From Methanosphaera sp. (lineage in GTDB: Archaea; Methanobacteriota; Methanobacteria; Methanobacteriales; Methanobacteriaceae): a DNA stretch of 28,272 nt. Under the pieces are notes generated by a model. The model had not been told where the DNA came from and made no database searches. It was given only the letters and a program-made list of their open reading frames with translations. A program made the translations under genes and the position numbers. The stretch is taken from assembly GCA_021199865.1 (NCBI GenBank), contig JAJQHG010000098.1:1-28272 (forward strand), written 5' to 3'. Shown one piece after another: positions 15,880 through 23,606 of the stretch. How positions within the stretch are numbered: position 1 is the stretch's first letter; the number at the start of each line of letters is the position of its first letter.

Positions 15880-15893
15880 ATTACAAAAAGTAA
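15880..15893. repeat. Operator-like repeat, copy 1, upstream of cdc48
   Basis: ATTACAAAAAGTAA contains the palindrome TTAC-N5-GTAA. An identical 14-mer is at 15958-15971, 78 bp further on, and the two flank the TATA-like element TTTATATACTAA at 15930-15941. Confidence 0.5.
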
Positions 15894-15929
15894 CAAAAAT
15901 AATTAAAATTAAAAAATATTAAATTAACA

Positions 15930-15941
15930 TTTATATACTAA
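15930..15941 (+). promoter_or_regulatory. Candidate TATA box of cdc48
   Basis: TTTATATACTAA lies 113-124 bp before the cdc48 ATG, which would give a leader of nearly 90 nt. A closer alternative, AATTATAAAAC at 15984-15994, would give a leader of about 35 nt. Both are plausible; the first is a better match to an archaeal TATA box. Confidence 0.45.
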
Positions 15942-15957
15942 AAGAATCATAGTTATT

Positions 15958-15971
15958 ATTACAAAAAGTAA
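15958..15971. repeat. Operator-like repeat, copy 2, upstream of cdc48
   Basis: This is identical over 14 nt to 15880-15893 and has the same TTAC-N5-GTAA dyad. It overlaps the place where transcription from the 15930 TATA box would begin, a usual repressor position. Confidence 0.5.
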
Positions 15972-16053
15972 GTAAAATAAAATAATTATAAAACTTGAAT
16001 AAATTAATTGAAAAATAAAAATAATCCCCATTATATCAATAGGAGATGATTAA

Positions 16054-18243
16054 ATGAGTAACGAACTAAAATTAAAAGTAGCAGAAGCATTCTCCCAAAC
16101 TGATATAGGAAAATCAGTGGCACGAATTGACCCTAAATGTATGGAAGACTTAAAACTAAAAGATGGTGATGTAATAGAAATAGAAGGAACAAAAATAACA
16201 ACAGCGACAGTAATAGCATCAAAATCAGATGTAAGCTTAGGAATACTAAGAATCGATAGTTACCTAAGAAAGAATGCAGGAACATCCATAGGAGAAGAAG
16301 TAACTATCAGACCAGCACAAATCAAGGAAGCACAAAAAGTAAAATTAGCACCAGTAGACCAAGAAATAGCAATACAGGGAAACCTAAATGCAGTATTTCA
16401 AAACAGAATCGTAAACAAAGGTGACATAATTGTAACAGGAGTAAGAAGACAAAATCCTGCACCACAAACAGACCTATTTGACAGCTTCTTTAACCAGATG
16501 ATGAACACAACAGGATCACTTGGAGAAATAAAATTAGCAGTAATAGGAACAAAACCATTAGGACCAGTCAAAATAACAGAGAATACACAAATCGAAATGG
16601 AAACAAAACCTGTAGATCCAAGCAAGTTTGAAGGAGTAGATAACCTAATAGATGTATCCTATGAAGATATAGGTGGACTACAAAACGAGGTCAAAAAAAT
16701 AAGAGAAATGGTAGAAATACCACTAAAAAGACCAGAACTCTTCAAACAATTAGGAATAAGTGCACCAAAAGGAGTATTACTACATGGACCACCAGGAACA
16801 GGTAAAACATTACTAGCAAAGGCAGTGGCAAATGAAACAAATGCCCACTTTATAGTAATAAATGGACCAGAGATCATGAGTAAATATGTGGGAGGATCCG
16901 AAGAACAACTAAGAGAAATCTTTGAAGAAGCAGAGGACAATAGTCCGTCCATCATATTTATAGATGAACTTGATGCAATAGCACCAAAGAGATCAGAAGT
17001 AACAGGAGATGTAGAACGTAGAACAGTAGCACAACTCTTAACACTTATGGATGGTCTAAAAAGTCGTGGAGAAGTAGTGGTAATTGGTGCAACCAACAGA
17101 CCTGATGCAATTGATGAAGCACTAAGAAGACCTGGAAGATTTGATCGTGAAATAGAAATCGGTGTACCAGATAAGAATGAAAGAAAGGAAATCCTAGAGA
17201 TCCACACAAGAAACATGCCATTAGCAGATGATGTAGATCTAGACGAAATAACAGCAACAACACATGGATTTGTAGGAGCAGACCTAGAAGCTTTATGTAA
17301 AGAAGCAGCAATGAGAGTACTAAGAAGAGTACTACCCGATGTGCAAACAGATAAGGAGGTACCACCAGAAATACTAGAGAAAATGGTTCTTGAACAGGAG
17401 GACTTCAAAGAAGCTCTAAGAGAAGTACAACCATCAGCACTAAGAGAAGTACTCATACAGATACCTGATGTAACATGGGATGATGTAGGTGGACTTGATA
17501 GTGCAAAACAAGAACTTAAAGAAGCAGTAGAATGGCCACTAAAATCTCCAGATAAATTCAAGAAGTTTGGTATCAACCCACCAAAAGGAGTCCTATTAAC
17601 AGGAAGTCCTGGAACAGGTAAAACATTACTAGCAAAGGCTGTAGCACATGAGAGTGATGCAAACTTCATATCAATCAAAGGACCAGAACTATTATCTAAA
17701 TGGGTTGGTGACTCTGAGAAGGGTATACGTGAAGTATTCAGGAAAGCTAGACAAACAGCTCCAACAGTAATATTCTTTGATGAGATAGACTCAATTGCAC
17801 CAGCACGTGGATCAACAAGTGATAGTGGTGTAACCCAGAGAGTAGTAAACCAGTTACTTACAGAGATGGATGGAATGGAAGAATTAAATGATATCTCAGT
17901 AATAGCTGCAACTAACCGTAAGGATATAATTGATCCAGCATTAATTAGACCAGGAAGATTTGATAGAATAGTGGAAGTAGATCTACCTGACTTAGAATCT
18001 AGAGAAGAGATATTCAAGGTACACACTAAGGATATGCCACTAGCAGATGATGTTGATTTACATGAATTAGCAGCACAAGCTGATGGTTTCGTAGGAGCAG
18101 ATATAGAATCAGTATGTCGTGAAGCTGTAATGTTAACACTTAGAGAAGACCCTGATGCAATAGAAGTATATAAATCAGAATTTGAGGAGGCAATGAAGAA
18201 GGTAAAACCACAAAAAGAAGAAGAATTAGTATCCTATAACTAA
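16054..18243 (+). CDS. cdc48: Cdc48/p97-type AAA+ ATPase
   Basis: This 729-residue protein has the plan of archaeal Cdc48 (VAT): an N-terminal double-psi barrel and clamp region (about 1-190) and two AAA modules. D1 has Walker A GPPGTGKT (245-252), Walker B IIFIDELDAIA and arginine fingers in RRPGRFDRE. D2 has Walker A GSPGTGKT (517-524, Ser for the first Pro), VIFFDEIDSIA and IRPGRFDR. The hexamer unfolds proteins and can feed the archaeal 20S proteasome. The C-terminus ends VSYN: the penultimate Tyr of an HbYX proteasome-docking motif is present, though Ser precedes it. GGAGATGAT lies 4 nt before the ATG. The long upstream region with repeated dyads suggests regulated expression. Confidence 0.96.
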   Translation: MSNELKLKVAEAFSQTDIGKSVARIDPKCMEDLKLKDGDVIEIEGTKITTATVIASKSDVSLGILRIDSYLRKNAGTSIGEEVTIRPAQIKEAQKVKLAPVDQEIAIQGNLNAVFQNRIVNKGDIIVTGVRRQNPAPQTDLFDSFFNQMMNTTGSLGEIKLAVIGTKPLGPVKITENTQIEMETKPVDPSKFEGVDNLIDVSYEDIGGLQNEVKKIREMVEIPLKRPELFKQLGISAPKGVLLHGPPGTGKTLLAKAVANETNAHFIVINGPEIMSKYVGGSEEQLREIFEEAEDNSPSIIFIDELDAIAPKRSEVTGDVERRTVAQLLTLMDGLKSRGEVVVIGATNRPDAIDEALRRPGRFDREIEIGVPDKNERKEILEIHTRNMPLADDVDLDEITATTHGFVGADLEALCKEAAMRVLRRVLPDVQTDKEVPPEILEKMVLEQEDFKEALREVQPSALREVLIQIPDVTWDDVGGLDSAKQELKEAVEWPLKSPDKFKKFGINPPKGVLLTGSPGTGKTLLAKAVAHESDANFISIKGPELLSKWVGDSEKGIREVFRKARQTAPTVIFFDEIDSIAPARGSTSDSGVTQRVVNQLLTEMDGMEELNDISVIAATNRKDIIDPALIRPGRFDRIVEVDLPDLESREEIFKVHTKDMPLADDVDLHELAAQADGFVGADIESVCREAVMLTLREDPDAIEVYKSEFEEAMKKVKPQKEEELVSYN

Positions 18244-18285
18244 ATTAGATAATTAAATAACCATTAATAAAAAATTTGCCATTAA

Positions 18286-18294
18286 TAAATATAT
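18286..18294 (+). promoter_or_regulatory. Possible TATA box of a small RNA after cdc48
   Basis: TAAATATAT ends 27 bp before the first hairpin of the 18321-18481 region, the distance expected between an archaeal TATA box and a transcript start. The match is weak in such AT-rich DNA. Confidence 0.3.
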
Positions 18295-18320
18295 CGTTAA
18301 AAGTTTAAATCCATAAATTA

Positions 18321-18481
18321 GTGTATATTAGTTACACACCTCTTAAATAGACATAACCCATAAAAGTGTTTAGCAAACACTCAAAAAAATGCTCAAATAT
18401 TATGAAAATCATAAAATATATCCAATATTCTAAATGAAATCTTTAGAGTGGGGTAGGAAAGCCCCACTTATTACTTTTTTT
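18321..18481 (+). ncRNA. Candidate structured small RNA or long structured cdc48 3' UTR
   Basis: This is most of the 409-bp gap between cdc48 and the nuclease gene. It holds a chain of hairpins: GTGTA/TACAC (18321-18337), a perfect 7-bp stem AGTGTTT-AGC-AAACACT (18365-18381), a perfect 6-bp stem TTATGA-AAA-TCATAA (18400-18414), and a GC-rich 7-bp stem AGTGGGG/CCCCACT (18447-18468) followed by seven T residues. A TATA-like box sits 27 bp before the first hairpin. I recognise no C/D box, H/ACA, tRNA, SRP or RNase P signature. A 14-codon frame at 18389-18433 lacks a ribosome binding site. It could simply be a cdc48 3' UTR. Confidence 0.4.
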
Positions 18482-18490
18482 ATAAAAATA
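18447..18490 (+). terminator. GC-rich hairpin terminator
   Basis: AGTGGGG (18447-18453) and CCCCACT (18462-18468) with loop TAGGAAAG precede a T-run at 18475-18481. The 23 nt from 18468 are identical to 10100-10122, which follow the hairpin of the flavoprotein gene. It ends either a small RNA or the cdc48 transcript, whose stop codon is ~200 nt upstream. Confidence 0.65.
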
Positions 18491-18496
18491 TTTAAA

Positions 18497-18516
18497 AAAT
18501 AATTTAACAATTATTT
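18497..18516. repeat. AT-only hairpin after the terminator
   Basis: AAATAATT and AATTATTT form a perfect 8-bp stem with loop TAAC. It is just beyond the terminator. The rest of this non-coding stretch (18517-18652) is AT-rich with short T-runs on the minus strand that could end the nuclease transcript; I see nothing else in it. Confidence 0.35.
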
Positions 18517-18652
18517 ATCAATATTTAATTAATTAGATCTTTTAATCTCCTAAAAATAAGTTTTATATTAATAATTAAAAAGGTTAATAAATATTAATAT
18601 TTTAATCTATTTTTCAAGACTCAATATTAACAATTTATTAGTCATAGTTTTG

Positions 18653-19084
18653 TTATGTCCATGAGTAGGGATTGAATTCACTTGGGGGAATGTACATGAT
18701 CTCTGCTAGATCCTCCTTTAGTAATTGTTGATTAAGGTTTTCTCCATCAACATATACTACTCCAAGGGTTCTATTATATTTGTCGAAGTGTTTTTCATTA
18801 TCAACATCAATTGTTACTTCCTTGTTTAGACACTTTTGGGTAACATAGTCTTTGGCCTCATCGTAGCCAGCATCTCCACGTTCAGGTGTGTTAACTCCAA
18901 CGAATCTTACCTTCCCTATTCCTGATACATATATTGTGTCTCCATCTACTACCTTGTAGCATGTTCCTGTAACATTACTACCATCTAGGTCTGGTAGGGA
19001 GTCAGTAGTGTCTGCTGCATATAACATTGATGCACCTATAACTACTAGTAATAGGGTTACTGCACCTAAATAAAATTTTTTCAT
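18653..19084 (-). CDS. Exported staphylococcal-nuclease-like (thermonuclease family) protein
   Basis: The first ~23 residues form a signal peptide or anchor (KK then a hydrophobic run LGAVTLLLVVIGASMLYA). The SNase fold follows: VVDGDTIYV (45-53), VRFVGVNTPE (59-68) and DKYNRTLGVVYVDG (101-114). Catalytic Arg60, Glu68 and Arg105 correspond to Arg35, Glu43 and Arg87 of the Staphylococcus enzyme, and a Ca-ligand Asp is kept in DGD, but the Asp before TPE is Asn65. Cys42 and Cys85 could form a disulfide, in keeping with export. At 143 residues it lacks part of the C-terminal helix of the longer family members. It may degrade external DNA or RNA. AGAGTGAT precedes the ATG. It diverges from galE. 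Confidence 0.88.
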   Translation of the reverse strand: MKKFYLGAVTLLLVVIGASMLYAADTTDSLPDLDGSNVTGTCYKVVDGDTIYVSGIGKVRFVGVNTPERGDAGYDEAKDYVTQKCLNKEVTIDVDNEKHFDKYNRTLGVVYVDGENLNQQLLKEDLAEIMYIPPSEFNPYSWT

Positions 19085-19176
19085 AAAATCACTCTAAAAT
19101 AAAATATTTAATTAATTATTTTAATATATTATATTATATATTTACTTTAATTAAAGAATTTAATGGAGATTGTATA

Positions 19177-20151
19177 GTGATATTAATTGTTGGTGGAGCA
19201 GGTTATATTGGTTCACATGTAAATAAAGCATTAAATGAAGCAGGATATGAAACAGTCATACTAGATAACCTAAGTTATGGACACAAAGAAGCAGTTAAAT
19301 GGGGAGAATTCTGTGAATGTGACCTATCAAATATTGATGATGTAGATGAAATGTTCAATAAATATGATATTAATGCTGTAATGCATTTCTCATCATTTAT
19401 TGATGTGGGTGAGTCTGTAACAAATCCAGAGAAGTATTATAATAATAATGTAGTAAATACTATGAATCTATTACATGTTATGCTAGATCATGATGTGAAG
19501 AAGTTTATATTCTCATCTACATGTGCAACATATGGAGTACCACAAAGTATCCCCCTAACAGAGGCTCATCCACAAAGTCCAATTAATCCATATGGACGTA
19601 CAAAGTTAATGGTTGAACAAATCCTTAAGGATTATGATGAAGCATATGGATTAAAGAGTATTATACTAAGATACTTTAATGCATCAGGAGCAGATGAGTC
19701 TGGTATAATTGGTGAATCACATAATCCTGAGACACATCTTATACCATTAATACTTGATGCTGCTATAGGAAAACGTGATGATATAAAGATCTATGGAACA
19801 GATTATGATACACCTGATGGAACATGTATACGTGACTATATACATGTAACAGACCTTGCAAGTGCACATATCAAGGCATTAGAATACTTAACAGAGAATA
19901 ATACTAGTAATAACTTTAATTTAGGTAATGGTCATGGATTCAGTGTACGTGAAGTAATAGATTCAGTTAAGAATGTGACAGGACGTGAATTCAAGGTATC
20001 CGAAATTGAGCGTCGCCCAGGAGATCCAGCAGTATTAATTGGTAGTTCTAAGAAGGCTGAAGATTTACTTGGATGGATTCCAGAGTATGGGGATATTGAT
20101 GATATCATAAGAACTGCATGGACATGGCATCAAGAACTAAACAAGGAATAA
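19177..20151 (+). CDS. galE: UDP-glucose 4-epimerase (GalE-like)
   Basis: This 324-residue extended short-chain dehydrogenase has the NAD loop VGGAGYIGSH (5-14), the catalytic SSTCATYG with Ser/Thr at 114-115, and the YxxxK pair Tyr139-Lys143 in NPYGRTK. YFNASGADESGIIGESH, ETHLIPLIL and CIRDYIHVTDLA are diagnostic of GalE among related epimerases. It interconverts UDP-glucose and UDP-galactose (or the N-acetyl forms) for cell-surface sugars and pseudomurein. The start is GTG at 19177, 6 nt after GGAGAT. The next gene, a family 2 glycosyltransferase, begins 5 nt after its stop, so the two likely act in one glycan pathway. Confidence 0.93.
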   Translation: MILIVGGAGYIGSHVNKALNEAGYETVILDNLSYGHKEAVKWGEFCECDLSNIDDVDEMFNKYDINAVMHFSSFIDVGESVTNPEKYYNNNVVNTMNLLHVMLDHDVKKFIFSSTCATYGVPQSIPLTEAHPQSPINPYGRTKLMVEQILKDYDEAYGLKSIILRYFNASGADESGIIGESHNPETHLIPLILDAAIGKRDDIKIYGTDYDTPDGTCIRDYIHVTDLASAHIKALEYLTENNTSNNFNLGNGHGFSVREVIDSVKNVTGREFKVSEIERRPGDPAVLIGSSKKAEDLLGWIPEYGDIDDIIRTAWTWHQELNKE

Positions 20152-20156
20152 GTATT

Positions 20157-21161
20157 ATGAACACTGTATGTGCAGTAGTAGTAACCTATAATAGATGTGA
20201 TCTACTAATTAAATCACTAGAATCACTCACCAACCAGTCACATAAGCTTGATGCTATCTATATAGTAGATAATAATTCAACTGATAATACACAGGAAATA
20301 CTCATAAGTAATGGATACATAGAAAAAGAAATTAACTCTGATAAAATAACTTGTAGTCAATTATACTATGAGAATATACTAATAAAGTATATACATTTAC
20401 CAGAGAATATTGGTGGTGCTGGTGGATTCTATTATGGAGTAAAACAAGCACACCATGATAACTATGACTGGATCTTTATAATGGATGATGATGCATTCCC
20501 TACAAAGGATTGTATAAAGGAGTTAGTACCCTATTTTGAATTAGAAGATACTGTGGCTCTTGCAAGTCTAAAGGTAGATCTAGATGATAACATATTATAT
20601 CATCATAGAGGATACTTTAACTTTAATAGTGGACTACCAATACAGATACCAATAACTAAGGCTGATACAGAGTGTGAAACAAAGGATATTGACATGGTAT
20701 CCTTTGTAGGATTACTAGTTAATAGAAGAGCAATAGATTCTATTGGTTATCCAAAAAAGGAGTTCTTTATACATACAGATGACCTAGAATACTGTATAAG
20801 GCTTAGAAGTGTTGGTAAAATAAAATTAGTAAATAAGAGTATAATACGTCATGCTGAAGGGAGTACAACAGGCACATATAAAAAGAAGGTTTTATCCATA
20901 GAAGCAGATAGACGACCATATGATAAACTATGGATTAACTATTATATGCAAAGAAATCTTATATGGATAGGACGTAAATACTCACAAAACAAGCTATCAT
21001 TATATATAACTATACTAAAGAATTACATACTAACAATAATAGGTATACTAGTCTTTGATGATCATAAGTATAGAAGAATAAAGTTCTATACAAATGCCTA
21101 TATTGATGGATTTAAATCTAGATTTGATAATAATAAGCCAAAAGAAATATTATATGATTAG
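20157..21161 (+). CDS. Family 2 glycosyltransferase (GlfT/rhamnosyltransferase-like)
   Basis: This 334-residue protein has a GT-A fold: CAVVVTYNRCDLLIKSLESL at the N-terminus, VDNNSTDNT (38-46), NIGGAGGFYYG (84-94) and a DDD metal site at 110-112 in IMDDDAF. HTDDLEYCIRLRSVG is the acceptor/base region. The C-terminal WINYYMQRNLIW pattern is typical of the galactofuranosyl- and rhamnosyltransferase branch. Substrate is not certain; a galactose-type sugar is likely given galE just upstream. The ATG at 20157 is chosen with AAGGA before it; an earlier in-frame ATG at 20118 lies within galE and has no ribosome binding site. The C-terminus has a moderately hydrophobic stretch that may touch the membrane. 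Confidence 0.87.
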   Translation: MNTVCAVVVTYNRCDLLIKSLESLTNQSHKLDAIYIVDNNSTDNTQEILISNGYIEKEINSDKITCSQLYYENILIKYIHLPENIGGAGGFYYGVKQAHHDNYDWIFIMDDDAFPTKDCIKELVPYFELEDTVALASLKVDLDDNILYHHRGYFNFNSGLPIQIPITKADTECETKDIDMVSFVGLLVNRRAIDSIGYPKKEFFIHTDDLEYCIRLRSVGKIKLVNKSIIRHAEGSTTGTYKKKVLSIEADRRPYDKLWINYYMQRNLIWIGRKYSQNKLSLYITILKNYILTIIGILVFDDHKYRRIKFYTNAYIDGFKSRFDNNKPKEILYD

Positions 21162-21170
21162 GATGATAAC

Positions 21171-22154
21171 ATGGGAGTAAAGTTTAGGGATATTACAACA
21201 CCTGAAGAGATAACAATGAAACAATTAAAGGGTAACATTCTAACAATGGATGCATCAAATGTACTCTACAAGTTTCTAGCAACAATGAGACAAGTAGATG
21301 GAAAACCATTAACAGATACTCATGGTAATATTACATCACACCTTAACGGTATAATATTCCAGACATCCACATTAATAGATCTAGGAATAAAGCCAGTATA
21401 TGTCTTTGATGGTAAATCACCAGAACTTAAAAAGAAGACTCAACAGGAACGTATCGAAGTAAAAAGAGAGTCACGAGAAAAATATGAGCAAGCAAAAAAG
21501 GCTGGTGATGTAGAAGGTGCACGTAAGTATGCTGCACGTACAAGTAGTATTACAAGAGATATAGTAGAGTCAACTAAAAAGCTACTAGAACTAATGGGTC
21601 TACCATATGTACAATCAAAAACTGAGGGTGAAGCACAGGCCTCATACATGGTAGCCCAGGATGATGCATATGCTGTTGTATCACAAGACTATGATTGTCT
21701 ACAGTTTGGTGCAACAAGGATGCTAAGAAACTTTAGGCTATCAAAGACACAGAAGAACCTTGAAATAGTATATCTGGATAAAACACTAAGTGACCTGGAA
21801 TTGACACGTGAACAATTAGTGGATGTTGCAATGCTTGTAGGAACAGATTTTAATGAGGGAGTGTACGGTATTGGTGCAAAGAAGGGTATAAAGCTTATAC
21901 ATAAACATGGTACACTAGAGAATGTATTAGAATCCCTGGATGAGACCATGGAAGTTGATCCTGATGATATACGTGAAATATTCCTGAATCCTGATGTAGT
22001 AACAGATTATAATCTTAAATTTAAGCCACCAAAAAAGAGTAAACTAATAGATTATCTATGTGTTGAACATGACTTTGACCAGGAAAGAGTAGAGGTTGCA
22101 ATAAATAAGTTAAAAGAAAATAGTGGTCAAACTAGCCTAGAAGCCTGGTTCTAA
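21171..22154 (+). CDS. fen: Flap endonuclease 1 (FEN1/XPG family)
   Basis: The 327-residue protein begins MGVKFRDI, carries the N-nuclease motif MDASNVLYKF and VFDGKSPELK, and the I-domain motifs EGEAQASYM, SQDYDCLQFG and GTDFNEGVYGIG, whose acidic residues bind two metal ions. FEN1 removes 5' flaps during Okazaki-fragment maturation and long-patch repair. The last eight residues, QTSLEAWF, form a PIP box that should dock on the PCNA clamp. Full length. GGATGATAAC precedes the ATG. It lies 9 nt after the glycosyltransferase stop, so it probably shares a transcript with the sugar genes, an unexpected pairing. Confidence 0.97.
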   Translation: MGVKFRDITTPEEITMKQLKGNILTMDASNVLYKFLATMRQVDGKPLTDTHGNITSHLNGIIFQTSTLIDLGIKPVYVFDGKSPELKKKTQQERIEVKRESREKYEQAKKAGDVEGARKYAARTSSITRDIVESTKKLLELMGLPYVQSKTEGEAQASYMVAQDDAYAVVSQDYDCLQFGATRMLRNFRLSKTQKNLEIVYLDKTLSDLELTREQLVDVAMLVGTDFNEGVYGIGAKKGIKLIHKHGTLENVLESLDETMEVDPDDIREIFLNPDVVTDYNLKFKPPKKSKLIDYLCVEHDFDQERVEVAINKLKENSGQTSLEAWF

Positions 22155-22192
22155 AAAATAGTTAAATGGGGATGATGGGTCGTTACTGTTAT

Positions 22193-23446
22193 TTATGTAC
22201 CTACATCCCAACTGTTCATATACTTTTTCTGATCATCTGAAAGATCATCTATTTTAACACCCATTGTCTGTAGTTTAAGTCTTGCAATTTCTGTGTCAAC
22301 TTCATCTCTTGTTTTATATACACCTGGTTGCATATCCTCATTAAGGAGTCTCTTAGCAGATAATGCTTGCATAGCAAAGCTTAGATCCATAATTTCTGCT
22401 GGGTGTCCCTGTCCATGTTCACCTGCAAGGTTTACTAATCTTCCACCAGCAAGTAGGTAGATGTGACGTCCATCCTTCATCTCAAAGTCCTCAATATCTG
22501 GTTTTAGTGTACATCTATTTACACTTTGTGCTACAAGGTCATCCTCATTGATTTCTACATTGAAGTGTCCAGAGTTTGCTAGCATACATCCATCCTTAAC
22601 ATATTTGAAGTCATCACCAGATATAATGTCACGGTTACCTGTAGCTGTAACTACAATATCAGCCTCTTTTAATGCATCACGTACAGTCATTACACGGTAT
22701 CCATCCATTTTAGCCTCTAGTGCACGTATTGGATCTACCTCTGTTACTATAACATTTGCTCCTAGTCCATCAGCACGCATAGATAGTCCTCTACCACACC
22801 AACCATATCCACAGATTACTACTGTTTGACCAGCAATAACACAGTTGGTTGTACCCATTATTGAGTCGAAGGTTGATTGACCAGTACCATACCTGTTATC
22901 AAACAAGTATTTCATGTAGGAGTCATTTACAGCCATTACAGGCATCTTTAATGCATTATCTTCAAACATTGCTTTTAGTCTGTGAATACCTGTGGTTGTC
23001 TCTTCACATCCACCACGTAGTTTCTCTAGTAGTTCTGGTCTTTCCTTGTGTATTAGGAATATGAGGTCTGCTCCATCATCTATTACAATATCAGGCTCAT
23101 AGTCAAGTACTTTGTTTAATTGTTCATAGTACTCCTCATTACTTTCACCTGTCCATCCATACATGTTTAGTCCCATCTTTGCTCCAGCTGCTGTAGCATC
23201 ATCCTGGGTAGATAATGGATTACATCCTGTCATAACAACTTCTGCTCCACCAGCTTGTAGTGTTAATCCAAGATTTATTGTTTTTGGCTCTAGGTGTAAA
23301 CATGAACCAATTGTTACTCCCTCGAATGGTTTTTCTTCTTCGAATTGTTTCTTTATTGTCTCTAATACGGGCATGTGCCTTTGTACCCATTTAATCTTAT
23401 TTTCACCCTCAGGGGCTAAGTTAATATCTTTAATATCGTATGCCAT
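22193..23446 (-). CDS. ahcY: Adenosylhomocysteinase-like protein (S-adenosylhomocysteine/S-inosylhomocysteine hydrolase)
   Basis: This 417-residue protein matches AhcY in order: CLHLEPKTINLGLTL, VVMTGCNPLSTQDD, the NAD-binding loop VVICGYGWCGRG, VTATGNRDIISGDD, NSGHFNVEI and a C-terminal region ending NSWDVGT. The family splits S-adenosylhomocysteine to adenosine and homocysteine after methyl transfer. In methanogens the relative in Methanocaldococcus prefers S-inosylhomocysteine, so the exact substrate is open. It is somewhat shorter than bacterial enzymes (~430-470), as usual in archaea. GTGAGGAT precedes the ATG. It converges with fen1, with only 38 bp between stops. Confidence 0.95.
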   Translation of the reverse strand: MAYDIKDINLAPEGENKIKWVQRHMPVLETIKKQFEEEKPFEGVTIGSCLHLEPKTINLGLTLQAGGAEVVMTGCNPLSTQDDATAAGAKMGLNMYGWTGESNEEYYEQLNKVLDYEPDIVIDDGADLIFLIHKERPELLEKLRGGCEETTTGIHRLKAMFEDNALKMPVMAVNDSYMKYLFDNRYGTGQSTFDSIMGTTNCVIAGQTVVICGYGWCGRGLSMRADGLGANVIVTEVDPIRALEAKMDGYRVMTVRDALKEADIVVTATGNRDIISGDDFKYVKDGCMLANSGHFNVEINEDDLVAQSVNRCTLKPDIEDFEMKDGRHIYLLAGGRLVNLAGEHGQGHPAEIMDLSFAMQALSAKRLLNEDMQPGVYKTRDEVDTEIARLKLQTMGVKIDDLSDDQKKYMNSWDVGT

Positions 23447-23548
23447 TATATATCCTCACTAAACTTTATAGAAATATATTGTTATTAATAATAATATATT
23501 AGTTTAAATATTTATAAATAGAATTTTTTTATGTAAAAATAGTTAAAT

Positions 23549-23584
23549 TATAGTATACTAAAGTCTATTTTAGTATGAACTATA
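23549..23584 (-). terminator. Long hairpin between the winged-helix gene and ahcY
   Basis: ATACTAAA (23555-23562) and TTTAGTAT (23569-23576) pair around a 6-nt loop. The stem extends by TATAGT/ACTATA with a 2-nt bulge, giving 14 bp in all. On the minus strand it starts 22 nt after the stop of the winged-helix gene and is followed by an ATTTTT run, as in a terminator. Being also about 100 bp upstream of ahcY, it could instead be an operator. Confidence 0.5.
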
Positions 23585-23606
23585 TTGTAAATATTATTTG
23601 TATGAT

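Noticed and set aside
16659..18026. A 455-codon open frame on the minus strand opposite cdc48
   Set aside because: It is the antisense shadow of a strongly conserved gene; its product is Ser/Ile-rich with no domain, and the plus strand clearly encodes Cdc48.
18389..18433. 14-codon ATG frame inside the hairpin region after cdc48
   Set aside because: No ribosome binding site before it, and it overlaps the hairpins; more likely chance in non-coding RNA.
20118..20156. Earlier in-frame ATG for the glycosyltransferase, inside galE
   Set aside because: The extra residues do not match the family and no ribosome binding site precedes it; MNTVCAVVVTYNR is a normal N-terminus.
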